64,000 nucleotides of DNA, taken from positions 1 through 64,000 of the forward strand of contig NZ_HE611067.1 in NCBI RefSeq assembly GCF_000285595.1. The letters run 5' to 3'. A program made the translations under genes and the position numbers. The first letter of the stretch is position 1. The number at the start of each line of letters is the position of its first letter. Shown piece by piece: positions 34,611 through 44,321 of the stretch. Origin of the DNA: Kurthia senegalensis. GTDB lineage: Bacteria > Bacillota > Bacilli > Bacillales_A > Planococcaceae. The notes below the pieces were generated by a model. It saw nothing but the letters and a program-made list of their open reading frames with translations. It ran no database searches and was not told the origin of the DNA.

Positions 34611-35408
34611 ATGGTACAAACAAAAGCACAAGATTTATTAAATCCAGAGGTGTTAGCAAAAGAAGTAGCAGCACAATTAGACAAAGCAATCCGTTTTACA
34701 CCTTATGCAGTGACAGATAACACACTAGTTGGACAACCGGGTAACACAATCACTCGTCCAAAATACGCATACATTGGTGCTGCAGAAGATTTAACAGAAG
34801 GTGTTGCAATGGACACTGCGAAGCTATCAATGACAACGAAAGCAGTAACTGTCAAAGAAACAGGTAAAGCAGTAGAAATCACTGAAACAGCAATCATCAC
34901 GAACGTTGACGGTACTGTTGCAGAAGCTTCACGCCAAATTGGTTTAGCAATTGCTGATAAAATCGAAATCGACTACTTAGCGTCATTAGAAACAGCGGTT
35001 CTAAAATCAGCAGAAGCACCAACAAGTGCATCAAACATTTTAAAAGCGATTGATGTATTAAATTCGGAGGACGATCAAGACTTAGTCCTATTCATCAATC
35101 CAAAAGACTACAGCAAACTCGTTGAATCACTTTTCACTGCAGGCGGTGCTATTCAAAATACAGCACTTACTAGCGGTCAAGTTGCTCAAATCGTAGGTGT
35201 ATCAAATATCGTTCGTACAAAACGTGTAGACGAAGGTAAAGGCTACTTACAAGTGACTGGTGCAGTTGAAATCGTGAAGAAAAAAGCTGTTTCGATTGCA
35301 ACAGATACAGATATTCTTGCACGTACTGTTGTTTTAGCAGGTAACATGCATTACGCTACAAACCTTAAAAACGACAACGGTGTTGTTAAGTTAGGTGTAA
35401 CAGCCTAA
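34611..35408 (+). CDS. major capsid protein, N4-gp56 type
   Basis: 265 residues. AQDLLNPEVLAKEVAAQLDKAIRFTPYAVTDNTLVGQPGNTITRPKYAYIGAAEDLTEG and INPKDYSKLVES are typical of N4-gp56 family, HK97-fold capsid proteins of Firmicute siphoviruses. AGGAGAGATATAA precedes ATG. No decoration domain. Confidence 0.92.
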   Translation: MVQTKAQDLLNPEVLAKEVAAQLDKAIRFTPYAVTDNTLVGQPGNTITRPKYAYIGAAEDLTEGVAMDTAKLSMTTKAVTVKETGKAVEITETAIITNVDGTVAEASRQIGLAIADKIEIDYLASLETAVLKSAEAPTSASNILKAIDVLNSEDDQDLVLFINPKDYSKLVESLFTAGGAIQNTALTSGQVAQIVGVSNIVRTKRVDEGKGYLQVTGAVEIVKKKAVSIATDTDILARTVVLAGNMHYATNLKNDNGVVKLGVTA

Positions 35409-35437
35409 TTTAACAACTTCTTTAAAGGAGGGATTTT

Positions 35438-35545
35438 ATGCTATTACGTCGTTATCACGAAGTAAAACGTGAACCACCAAAGCCAAAGGTGGAAGAAAAA
35501 CCGAAAACAACTCGCAAACGTACAACGAAAGCGAGTGATGATTAA
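35438..35545 (+). CDS. 35-residue basic phage protein
   Basis: Starts MLLRRYHEVKREPPKPKVEEK and ends in an Arg/Lys/Thr tail with ASDD. Strong GGAGGG ribosome site and TAATG coupling to the next gene make it real although short. Such basic peptides occur between capsid and connector genes in related phages; role unknown. Confidence 0.7.
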   Translation: MLLRRYHEVKREPPKPKVEEKPKTTRKRTTKASDD

Positions 35546-35850
35546 TGCCTTTCACAGACGAAGAAATCAGCGTTCTAATTGCAATCAATGGTGAACGTGC
35601 TACAGAAAAACGATTAGAGCAGTACAAAGCACTTGCTACAGTCTATTACGACTTTGCAGTCGAGTATTGCAATAACAAGAACATCACGTTCAGACAAACG
35701 CAAATCTTCCTTGCAAAAGCGATCCAGTTTTATTTAAACAAGTCGGGTCTTACAGCAAGGTCCATGGGCACGGTTAGTTATTCATACACGACAGACTTGC
35801 CAACGTCCGTGCTATATCCGCTTAAACCGTTTAAAAAGTTGAGGTGGTAG
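35545..35850 (+). CDS. head-tail connector protein (gp6/gp15-like)
   Basis: 101 residues, helical (DEEISVLIAINGERATEKRLEQYKALATVYYDFAVEYCNNK), in the place and size of adaptor proteins that sit under the portal. Coupled to the small basic gene. Confidence 0.78.
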   Translation: MPFTDEEISVLIAINGERATEKRLEQYKALATVYYDFAVEYCNNKNITFRQTQIFLAKAIQFYLNKSGLTARSMGTVSYSYTTDLPTSVLYPLKPFKKLRW

Positions 35851-35851
35851 C

Positions 35852-36178
35852 ATGTACGAAGAATTTCCACACCAAGCCGAGATATTTTACATGGGCGAAG
35901 GTGAAGAAGATGATTCGGGTGGTTTCACAGACGGTGGACCCGTTACAGACTTTGTAATGGACTGCTTTGTCGATACACCATCATCACAAGAACAATACAA
36001 TGCTATGCAGTTGAAGAACTCTTTTGACCGGTATTTGTATTATCCATCGGACTACACGCTGTTAAATGACCGTTATATCCGTTTTGATAATGTAGAATAC
36101 GAGCAAGTCGGTAAGTCGCTAGATCAAGGCGGTCAAGGTGAAATCTATCGCATTAAATTGCGTGAGGTTAAACTATGA
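35852..36178 (+). CDS. head-closure protein
   Basis: 108 residues, acidic, beta-rich (ILL-type strand order with YYPSDYTLLNDRYIRFDNVEYEQVG). Position and size fit the SPP1 gp16 / phage head-tail joining class. Overlaps the next gene by 4 nt. Confidence 0.78.
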   Translation: MYEEFPHQAEIFYMGEGEEDDSGGFTDGGPVTDFVMDCFVDTPSSQEQYNAMQLKNSFDRYLYYPSDYTLLNDRYIRFDNVEYEQVGKSLDQGGQGEIYRIKLREVKL

Positions 36179-36594
36179 CAATTACTCGATTCGGTTCATC
36201 ATCACTGGCACGAGCATTGAAAAAGTGGAGCAAGGACATTGAAGATGAAGTAAAACGTATCATCGTTGAAACTGCTGCTATTATTCAAACGGAAGCAAGA
36301 TTGCTCGCTCCAGTTGATTCGGGCTACTTGCGACAATCAATTGAGATTGAACTATTGAATGGTGGTTTAACAGCAATCATCAATGTAGACGCAGATTATG
36401 CGATTTATATTGAGTACGGCACAGGGATTTACGCCACGAAGGGCAACGGCAATAAAGACGGTTGGGTATACTTTAGCGAAAAATATGGCGAGTTCGTATT
36501 TACTCGTGGTATGCAAGCGCAGCCTTTTTGGTTCCCGGCACTCGAAGTAGGCGAGAAATATTTTAAGAAAGAAATGAGCAAGCTAGGAAGGTGA
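36175..36594 (+). CDS. HK97 gp10-like tail-completion protein
   Basis: 139 residues: helical start ending in KRIIVETAAIIQTEARLLAPVDSGYLRQSI, then NVDADYAIYIEYGTGIYA and QAQPFWFPALE, the signature order of HK97-gp10-like proteins. Part of the neck. Confidence 0.92.
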   Translation: MTITRFGSSSLARALKKWSKDIEDEVKRIIVETAAIIQTEARLLAPVDSGYLRQSIEIELLNGGLTAIINVDADYAIYIEYGTGIYATKGNGNKDGWVYFSEKYGEFVFTRGMQAQPFWFPALEVGEKYFKKEMSKLGR

Positions 36595-36598
36595 TAAC

Positions 36599-37018
36599 GT
36601 GTCACTAGCGTTTACAGCGTTGCAAAAAGCTATTCTAACAAGGCTACGAGGTGACACGAGCGTTACTTCCTTGTTAAATGGCACGAAGAACTATCTTGGT
36701 GTATATGATTACGTTACTGAGGACACAGCGTTCCCGTATGTAGTCGTAGGCGAGCCGAGAGCAGACGACTTCGGTGTAAAAACCGAGGATGTCAAAGATT
36801 ACACAGTCACATTGCATATTTGGTCGAGTTACAAAGGTAACAGCGAAGCATACAAGATACTTAGTGTTTTGTATGACAGCTTTAAATACAAATTAAACAT
36901 TGAAGGTTTCAAAACAGTTAGAACGTCATGCGTTGATACTCGTGTCTTTACAGACATTGATGGTATTCATCGTCATGGCGTTTTTACATTGAAATTTTCA
37001 CTACAAAAGGAGAAATGA
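36599..37018 (+). CDS. tail-terminator protein (gp17-like)
   Basis: 139 residues from GTG. FTALQKAILTRLRGDTSVTSLL, then AFPYVVVGE and a YTVTLHIWSSYKGNSEAYKIL block, match DUF3168/tail completion proteins that cap the tail tube. GGAAGGTGATAAC precedes the start. Confidence 0.9.
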   Translation: MSLAFTALQKAILTRLRGDTSVTSLLNGTKNYLGVYDYVTEDTAFPYVVVGEPRADDFGVKTEDVKDYTVTLHIWSSYKGNSEAYKILSVLYDSFKYKLNIEGFKTVRTSCVDTRVFTDIDGIHRHGVFTLKFSLQKEK

Positions 37019-37024
37019 TAAATT

Positions 37025-37558
37025 ATGGGTACATTAAAAAATGGTAAAGATACAATCTTATTAGTTCAACCGGTTGACGCAGCATACGGTACAGCAGCAC
37101 TTGTCATTGCACAACAAACGGAATCATCTTATTCGATTGAAAACGATGTAAAAGATGAACAAACAAAATTCGGCCGCATCGTTGGTTACGGTAACAACTC
37201 TGAATCATTCGAGTTCAGTGCATACGGTTCTAAAAACGATCCTGGTCAAATGGCTGTATTCCAAGCAATCGAAGATAAGAAACAACTTAAAGTGTGGGAA
37301 GTTGATACAACGTTAGATGAAAATGAAAAGCACGATGCAATGTTTGCATACGTTATCGTTGAATCGGCTGAACGTTCAAACTCACAAGATGGCTACGAAG
37401 AAATTAGCGGTACATTACAGGTCTACGGTAAAGCCCAAAAAGGCAAGTTAGAAAAATTACCGCTTGAAGTTATCGAGTTCGGTCAATACGGTTTCGAAGC
37501 ACCGGGTGAATACACTGGCGAAGCAGATAACCGCGTTAAAGACCCAGCAAAACCTTAA
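37025..37558 (+). CDS. major tail tube protein (TP901-1 type)
   Basis: 177 residues. GKDTILLVQPVDAAYGTAALVIAQQTESSYSIEND is the typical start of TP901-1-family major tail proteins. It polymerises into the tail tube. A terminator-like hairpin follows, which would lower expression of the next genes. Confidence 0.92.
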   Translation: MGTLKNGKDTILLVQPVDAAYGTAALVIAQQTESSYSIENDVKDEQTKFGRIVGYGNNSESFEFSAYGSKNDPGQMAVFQAIEDKKQLKVWEVDTTLDENEKHDAMFAYVIVESAERSNSQDGYEEISGTLQVYGKAQKGKLEKLPLEVIEFGQYGFEAPGEYTGEADNRVKDPAKP

Positions 37559-37573
37559 TCACATAACAAACTC

Positions 37574-37598
37574 AAAGGGGGCATTTGCTCCCTTTTTT
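37574..37598 (+). terminator. terminator/attenuator after the tail tube gene
   Basis: AAAGGGGGC and GCTCCCTTT (one G-U) with loop ATTT, then further Ts. Probably partial, letting some transcription on to the chaperone and tape-measure genes. Confidence 0.8.
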
Positions 37599-37632
37599 AA
37601 TACTTAAAAACAACAAACAGGAGGTCATTTAT

Positions 37633-38091
37633 ATGACATTATCTTTAAAAATTAACCAAACAAACTACGACGCGAAAGCGTCTTTTGCATTCTTAAAAGT
37701 AGCCGAATCATTCGGAAATTTTGACGAGAAAGTAAATAAATTCGTCGGTGGTCTTGAAAACTTAGTGACATCACTAGTAACAAGTGAAATTGAGTCATTA
37801 GTGCAATTTTGGACTGCGGCAACTGCTCATTACGGTAAAAAGGATAAACCTAGTGAGGAACAAATTCAAACGGCTTTAGAAGAACAAATCGAAGCCGGTA
37901 AGGACTTAGACGTTCTATTTAAGGAAGCTTATAACTTCATGCGTAACAGTGGTTTTTTCAAGAAAAAGATTCAAAACTACTGGGAACAAACGGAGATGAT
38001 GAAAGACTTCGGGGCGACAGAGGACGAGAAGAAAACGAACAAAATCGCTTACGAGCAATTAATGAAAATGAAAGCAGAAATCGAAGCGTAA
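37633..38091 (+). CDS. tail assembly chaperone, short form
   Basis: 152 residues from ATG 37633 (AGGAGGTCATTTAT upstream). SFAFLKVAESFGNFDEKVNKFVGGLENLV is typical of TAC proteins of siphoviruses. It lies between tail tube and tape measure. Stops at TAA 38089-38091 while a second frame, open across the end, continues: see the extended form. Confidence 0.85.
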   Translation: MTLSLKINQTNYDAKASFAFLKVAESFGNFDEKVNKFVGGLENLVTSLVTSEIESLVQFWTAATAHYGKKDKPSEEQIQTALEEQIEAGKDLDVLFKEAYNFMRNSGFFKKKIQNYWEQTEMMKDFGATEDEKKTNKIAYEQLMKMKAEIEA

Positions 38092-38417
38092 TTGATTTCG
38101 ATCAAATCGAAGTAGATGCGGTCCAGTATTTGAACATCACAGATTTTGAGTATCTGTACTCATTAGATTTACGTGAATGGAACAACCTTATGAGAGGTGC
38201 TGCACTACGAGATATTAAAGCATACGAAGATATGGCAGTGAGTGCAATCTTCAATGTGAGAGCTAAACATGAAAAACGTGTTAGTACGAAGAAGCTATTC
38301 GATGCTGATAAAGCACGAAAACGACTTCTTAAAGACGAGGAACCGTTGAAAGACTTTACGCGTTTTGACAAAGCCCAACAGGCAATGAAGGGCTTTAATT
38401 TAACACCATCAAAATAA
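37633..38417 (+). CDS. tail assembly chaperone, -1 frameshift extended form
   Basis: A second frame, one base back, is open from well before 38010 through 38417 and encodes NITDFEYLYSLDLREWNNLMRGAALRDIKAYEDMA ... PSK. It has no ATG or ribosome site of its own (only an internal TTG at 38130), and in most siphoviruses this part is made by programmed -1 frameshifting, as in lambda gpG/gpGT. I see no perfect X XXY YYZ heptamer; candidate slip points are the A-rich codons between 38029 and 38073. The extended form binds the tape measure. Confidence 0.7.
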
Positions 38418-38429
38418 AGGAGGGATAAC

Positions 38430-41400
38430 ATGACAGTTGAAAAATTTAGCGCGATAGTTGGTGCGGAGATACGTGAGTTTCAACGTAAATTACGTGAGGT
38501 AGATAGACGCTTACAAGAAACAGCGACAGGCGCAGATGTCGATATTCGAGCAAATATCAAAGATTTCTTGAAAAACATTAAAAACGTTAAAAAAGAAATG
38601 ACTAAACTCGAAAACGAAGATGTCGATGTTGAAGTACACGCAGAAGTACGCAAGGCGTTACATGAAATCAACGAAATTGAAACGCGTATGCGTGAACTTG
38701 ATCGTGACGACGTTGAAATTGATGTCGAACTCGCAACACAACAGTTTAATCGTGATATTGAGCGTATGCGTAGTCGTATTCGTGATATACAGCGTACTGA
38801 AATCCGTGTTAAAGTCGAAGCGATTACACGTGAAGCGATTGCGGAACTTGCACTCGTTGAAAAGCAAGCAGATAAGTTAATCGAAGATGATGTGCATATC
38901 GACGTTGAAGCAGACATCGAAAAAGCTATTTCAGATTTCGAGTTCGTACAAGAACGTGTTCGTACATTGTCACGCATGGAACCGACAATCGAAGTAGAAG
39001 CAGCTACAGCAGATGCAATGCGACAGTTAAAAGAAGTAGAAATGCGCATGAAGTCACTTGATCGCAAGAATGCTGAATTAAATATCAATGCAGATATTTC
39101 AGATGCGGTTAAGAAAATGCAAATCGTGGAACAAGAAGCAAATGATTTAGAACGTGATAGTGCGACAGTCGATATTCGTGCAAACGTACAAGACGTTATG
39201 CGTAAGATGGCACAAGCAAGAGCAGAGTTACAAGCTGCACAACGTTCTAAGCCGACTATCCACTTACAAGCAGATATTTCACAGTTTCGTGCAAAAATAG
39301 CGGCACTACAAGCAACATTAGTGACGTTACGACGTACAAATGACATTCAAATCGACGCAGATACAACAAGCGCACGAGTTCAACTGGCATTGTTACGCGA
39401 AAGAATAAGACAGCTTAATCGCAACGCTGTTATTCGCGTCACAGCTAGAATTGAGGATTTCCAACGCAAAATGGGAATACTTGCACAAAATATCCGAGCA
39501 TTCGGTGAGGTAGCAGGTAACGCCATTAAAGGTGCGTTAATCGCATTGTTACCAACATTATCACCAATCATTGCTAATCTAACTGCTGCTATCGGTAATT
39601 TAGGTGTCATGATTGGCGTTGTTGGTGGACAAGCAGTTGGCTTTGCATTTGCTGGAGCAACGGCATATGTCGGTATGGGTTCGGCTATTGCGCTTGTTAC
39701 AAGTCATGTTAAAAAGCTGTACGAAAAAAATGCGAAATTAGATGCAGAACAGCAAAAGATGAAAGCAACTTTAGAGAGCGTTAAAGGGGCTTGGGAAAAG
39801 ATTGTCACATCTACGCAAAAGCCTATCTTTGAAGGACTCACAAACGTTGCAAGTATCGCTAAAAGTGCATTAGGTTCATTAACACCGATGTTCACAAGCG
39901 TCGCAAAATCATTCCAGACGCTTACAGGGCAGTTAAAACAATCGTTAAATACAAAGCCCGTACAGCAGTTCTTTGATTACCTTAATAAAAATACAGGTCC
40001 AATGCTCGAAACTTTCGCAAAAGCGTTTGGGAATGTATTTAAAGGTATCGGTAGCATGATGGTCGCATTTGCACCATTAAGCAAATCGGCATCGCAAGGC
40101 TTCTTAGAAATGACGCAAAGCTTTTCAAAGTGGGCACAGGGTTTACAACAGTCCGAGAAATTTAAAACGTTTATTAAATACGTTCAAACAAATATTCCTA
40201 AAGTGAGTAGCATTTTTGGGAACATGATTATGGGCGTAGTTAATACATTCGCTGCCTTTGGTGGCTCGGCAAGTGGCTTTATGTCTAAACTGCAATCAAT
40301 GATGCAAAGCTTTAACCAATGGTCGCAATCGTTAGCTAGTAACAACGGCTTTAAATCGTTTTTAAGCTATGTATCATCTACTGCACCGACTGTGATTAGC
40401 GTAATCGGGCAACTAGTTAAGTTTATCGTCAATCTGGGAATCGGTATGGCTCCATTAGGTAAACTACTACTAGAAATGACACAGAAGTTTTTAACATGGT
40501 CCAATGCAATGATGAAAGCACATCCCGCAATTGGGCAATTGATCGCGGTTGCTATTTCGTTGCTTGGCGCATTAATGGCGGTAGTTCCAGCAATCATTTT
40601 AATGCAATCTTTATTTGGTGGTCTTGCGACAGCGATTGGTGCAAAACTACTCGGAGCATTAGGATTAGTTAAAAATTTATTCACGAACTTTGGTGCAACA
40701 ATCGCTCGTGTAACTGCGTTTTTCTCACGTTTTGTCGGTAGTGCTTCACTACTCGGACGAGCATTCACGCTTTTAACTGGTCCAATTGGTATTGCAATCG
40801 CTATTATCTCAACATTAATCATTGTTTTAGTAAAAGTGTATCAAGAATCAGAAACGTTCCGGAACATCATTACAAATGCATTTAACGCAGTTAAAAACGC
40901 TGTTGTTACAGCATTTGGAGCAGTTGTTTCGTTCATTTCTTCTACTTGGGCGCAAATTAAATCAATCTGGACGAGCAACTCAACGGAATTAACAACTATT
41001 TGGACAACGGTTTGGAATGCGATTAAAACGACCGTTGTAGCATTCGCAACAGCGATTGCACCAATCGTTACAGCACTGTGGAATAACATCGTATTAGCTG
41101 TACAAATCGCATGGCAAGTCATTAAAACAGTTATTACAACATCAATCGCTATTATCAGTGGTGTAATTGGGATATTCGCAAAAGTCCTTACAGGTGATTT
41201 CATTGGAGCGTGGCAAGTTGCTAAAAATACGTTGGTAGCTGTATGGAACACGATTGTTGCGGCAGCTAAATCAATTTGGGGCTTACTCAAAGCGTATTTC
41301 CTTAATTTATTCGCACCGATTATTCCAGTCTTTAAATCAGTTTGGAGTGGTTTGAAGGGATGGCTTACATCAACATGGTCATCTATCAAAGCGAGTGCCA

Positions 41401-44309
41401 CGTCAATTTGGAGTAGTTTAAAAGCGTGGTTCAGTTCAATGTGGAACAGCGTTAAAGCAACTGCTCAATCGGTATGGAACGGTTTAAAATCATGGTTGCA
41501 ATCAGTGTGGAATAACATTAAGTCGAATGCGACAAGAACATTCAACTCGATCAAAACATTTTTATCGTCAACTTGGAATACGATTAAATCTAACACTACA
41601 AGCGCATGGAACAGCATTAAGAGTGCAATTTCAAGCGTCTGGAATGCGATTAAATCAGTCGTATCAAATTCGGTTAACGCAGTTAAAGCAGTTGTAAGCG
41701 CAGGTTTTAACGCAATCAAAGCTGTTGTGAGTGCTGTGATGAACGGTATTCGTGCAGTTGTATCAAGTGTGTGGAATGGTATACGGTCGGTCGTGACAAG
41801 TGCTGTAAATGCAATTCGTAGTATCGTCACATCCGTATTCAATGGCATTCGCACAGTCGTAACGAGCGTAATGAAAGCTATATCAGCGGTTATTCGTGGG
41901 GATTGGGCAAGTGCTAAGAGTGCTTCAACTAGTGCTGTAAATGGCATTAAGTCGATAGTAACGAGCGTATTTAACTCGCTTAAATCTGTTGTAGTGAGTG
42001 CAATGAACGCTGTTAAATCGGCTGTTTCGAGTGGTTGGAAGGCTGCGGAAGCTGTACTTCGTAGTGTTAACCTTGTGAGTGTCGGTAAAAATATCATGCA
42101 AGGTCTTGCGAATGGTATCAAGTCGATGGCTGGTTCAGTTGTTAGTGCGGCTAAGTCTATCGCAGACAAAGTAACAAGTACAATCAAAAAAGCGATGGAC
42201 ATCCATTCACCGTCACGTGTGACAAAAAAACTCGGTGAACATACTGGCCAAGGTTACGCAAACGGTATCAAAGCTAAACAAAAAGCCGCAGAAGCCGCAG
42301 CTAAAAAAGTGGCAGCAGCAGCTAAAAAAGGATTTAGCAACGCTGTACAAAAGCTTGATTTAAAACTTTCAGCAGGTACTATTTCAACAGCATCATACGT
42401 GAAGCAAATGAAATCTGTTGCAAGCAAATACAAATCAGTTACAAATGCACAGGAAAAAGTACAAGCGAAGATTTCAAAAGCGACGACTAGTGCGGCAGTT
42501 AAAGCACAACAAGCAAAAAACGAAAAAGTTGCTGCACAAACAAAAACCTTCAATACAAAACTTGCGAAGATTGATAACAAATACAATGCGTCTACAAAAT
42601 CAGTAAAAGCTTCAACGACGTATAAAAAAGAAGTCAAAGCACTCGCAAGTAAATACAAAACAAACACGACGATCCAGAACAAAGCGACGGCAAAAATTAA
42701 CACAGCTAACAAAAATATTGCGAAAACGGAACTCAATCTTAACAAGCAAACAGTAAGCAAGTTGTTATCAAGCGATAAAGTACTGACAACTAAGCAATTG
42801 CAATCAATTAAAACCATTTCTAAGCAATATTCGAAAGGTTCTAGCGAACGCATTTACTTCGAGAATCAGTACGCAAAAGCTGTTAAACAAAACGCTAAGA
42901 TTCGACTCGCAAACGATAAGACGAAAGTTTCGGCACTTGTAAGTAGCGATAAAAAGGTTACAACTAACCAATTAGCTTCTATCAAAAAGATTGCTAACTC
43001 GTATGCTAAAGGCTCAAAAGAGCGACTTTACTTCGAGCAACAGTACGCTTCGGCAGTCACAAAAAACAACAAGATTGTCTACGAAGCTAACAAAACAAAA
43101 GTTGAAGAGATTTTAGCAAATGAAAAGCTTTCAGCAGCAGAACAAATCAAGCAAATTGAAGCTGTATCAAAAGCGTACAAAAAGGGCACGGAAGAACGTG
43201 CTTATTTTGACGAGATTCTGGGCAAACAGAAACAAACACTTTACAACAACTTGATCGCTGCCAACGAAAAATACACAACAGCAATCCAAGAAGCGAATGA
43301 CAAGTTAATCGAATCAGAAAAAGCGTTGAATGACGAATACGCTAAATCTGTTGCCAGTCGTGCAGATGCATTAAGCAGCTTTACGTCGTTGTTCAGTGAA
43401 GTATCAAAAACAGCAGATGTAACAAGTGCTCAGCTATCCGCTAACTTACGTGACCAAGTATCGACGTTGAAAGATTGGGCATCGAACATTGATTCATTAG
43501 CTTCAAAAGGAGTTACAGGGTCATTACTCGATGAACTTCGTGAACTTGGGCCTAACGCTTCAAGTGAAATCGCAGCATTGAATACAATGAGTGAAAGTGA
43601 ACTCGCTGAATACGTTTCGTTATGGCAAGAGAAGTCAGCATTTGCGACATCAGTTGCAACGAAAGAACTCGAAAACTTACGTACAGATACGGACGCTCAA
43701 ATTACGCAATTACGTGCTGAAACAGCTACGCAACTGCAACAATACAACAAAGAGTGGCAAGAAGAAATTCTTTCGTTAACAGGCAAAACAACACAGAAAT
43801 TCGATGCATTAACAGCGAGTATGCCTGCAATCGGTCAGAATGTTATCAAAGGTATGCAACGAGGTTTAGCAACGATGACACCAGCGTTATTAGCGCAAGC
43901 AAATAGCATTGCGGAACAAATCAAATCAACGATTCAATCAGCGTTAGATATTCACTCACCATCACGTTGGGGAGATAAGTTCATCGGTCAAAATTTAGTT
44001 TTAGGTATCGCAAACGGTATTGATCGAATGAAAAAACACGCTATCAAATCGGCAGCGAGTTTGGCGGAATCAGTTAAAAATGAACTAAGCAACACACTTC
44101 AAACCGTTGATGGCATGGCAGTTACAAGTGACATGAAAGCATCGCTAAACAAAGAATTACAAGTTAAAGTTAAAGTCGATGTTGAAGGTGGCGGTGCAAC
44201 AGGCGGTAGCGTAATCATTAACAATCAATATGGCGCTTCAAACCTAACGCCATCAGAAGTCGCTCGTCAACAGAAGAAACAAATGCAACAGCTTGGACTA
44301 CAATTCTAG
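38430..44309 (+). CDS. tape measure protein
   Basis: 1959 residues. Residues about 30-330: at least eight degenerate units of about 37 residues built on a VDIxANI beta edge followed by a charged helix. Then hydrophobic segments around 370-420 and 700-840, a Trp-rich 11-residue repeat zone (about 930-1200; WNSIKS, VVSSVWNGIRS and similar), two copies of D-I-H-S-P-S-R followed by GYANGI/GIANGI (near 1250 and 1840), and three units of about 55 residues around 1435-1610 (SSDK.....Q..SIK.I...Y.KGS.ER.YFE). It sets tail length and crosses the membrane on infection. No peptidase or muramidase domain is evident. Confidence 0.95.
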   Translation: MTVEKFSAIVGAEIREFQRKLREVDRRLQETATGADVDIRANIKDFLKNIKNVKKEMTKLENEDVDVEVHAEVRKALHEINEIETRMRELDRDDVEIDVELATQQFNRDIERMRSRIRDIQRTEIRVKVEAITREAIAELALVEKQADKLIEDDVHIDVEADIEKAISDFEFVQERVRTLSRMEPTIEVEAATADAMRQLKEVEMRMKSLDRKNAELNINADISDAVKKMQIVEQEANDLERDSATVDIRANVQDVMRKMAQARAELQAAQRSKPTIHLQADISQFRAKIAALQATLVTLRRTNDIQIDADTTSARVQLALLRERIRQLNRNAVIRVTARIEDFQRKMGILAQNIRAFGEVAGNAIKGALIALLPTLSPIIANLTAAIGNLGVMIGVVGGQAVGFAFAGATAYVGMGSAIALVTSHVKKLYEKNAKLDAEQQKMKATLESVKGAWEKIVTSTQKPIFEGLTNVASIAKSALGSLTPMFTSVAKSFQTLTGQLKQSLNTKPVQQFFDYLNKNTGPMLETFAKAFGNVFKGIGSMMVAFAPLSKSASQGFLEMTQSFSKWAQGLQQSEKFKTFIKYVQTNIPKVSSIFGNMIMGVVNTFAAFGGSASGFMSKLQSMMQSFNQWSQSLASNNGFKSFLSYVSSTAPTVISVIGQLVKFIVNLGIGMAPLGKLLLEMTQKFLTWSNAMMKAHPAIGQLIAVAISLLGALMAVVPAIILMQSLFGGLATAIGAKLLGALGLVKNLFTNFGATIARVTAFFSRFVGSASLLGRAFTLLTGPIGIAIAIISTLIIVLVKVYQESETFRNIITNAFNAVKNAVVTAFGAVVSFISSTWAQIKSIWTSNSTELTTIWTTVWNAIKTTVVAFATAIAPIVTALWNNIVLAVQIAWQVIKTVITTSIAIISGVIGIFAKVLTGDFIGAWQVAKNTLVAVWNTIVAAAKSIWGLLKAYFLNLFAPIIPVFKSVWSGLKGWLTSTWSSIKASATSIWSSLKAWFSSMWNSVKATAQSVWNGLKSWLQSVWNNIKSNATRTFNSIKTFLSSTWNTIKSNTTSAWNSIKSAISSVWNAIKSVVSNSVNAVKAVVSAGFNAIKAVVSAVMNGIRAVVSSVWNGIRSVVTSAVNAIRSIVTSVFNGIRTVVTSVMKAISAVIRGDWASAKSASTSAVNGIKSIVTSVFNSLKSVVVSAMNAVKSAVSSGWKAAEAVLRSVNLVSVGKNIMQGLANGIKSMAGSVVSAAKSIADKVTSTIKKAMDIHSPSRVTKKLGEHTGQGYANGIKAKQKAAEAAAKKVAAAAKKGFSNAVQKLDLKLSAGTISTASYVKQMKSVASKYKSVTNAQEKVQAKISKATTSAAVKAQQAKNEKVAAQTKTFNTKLAKIDNKYNASTKSVKASTTYKKEVKALASKYKTNTTIQNKATAKINTANKNIAKTELNLNKQTVSKLLSSDKVLTTKQLQSIKTISKQYSKGSSERIYFENQYAKAVKQNAKIRLANDKTKVSALVSSDKKVTTNQLASIKKIANSYAKGSKERLYFEQQYASAVTKNNKIVYEANKTKVEEILANEKLSAAEQIKQIEAVSKAYKKGTEERAYFDEILGKQKQTLYNNLIAANEKYTTAIQEANDKLIESEKALNDEYAKSVASRADALSSFTSLFSEVSKTADVTSAQLSANLRDQVSTLKDWASNIDSLASKGVTGSLLDELRELGPNASSEIAALNTMSESELAEYVSLWQEKSAFATSVATKELENLRTDTDAQITQLRAETATQLQQYNKEWQEEILSLTGKTTQKFDALTASMPAIGQNVIKGMQRGLATMTPALLAQANSIAEQIKSTIQSALDIHSPSRWGDKFIGQNLVLGIANGIDRMKKHAIKSAASLAESVKNELSNTLQTVDGMAVTSDMKASLNKELQVKVKVDVEGGGATGGSVIINNQYGASNLTPSEVARQQKKQMQQLGLQF

Positions 44310-44321
44310 GAGGTCAGCAAA

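Noticed and set aside
38480-42853. Long minus-strand frames under the tape measure gene
   Set aside because: They mirror the repeats of the real gene; Ser/Ala/Ile-rich, no ribosome sites, no recognisable family.
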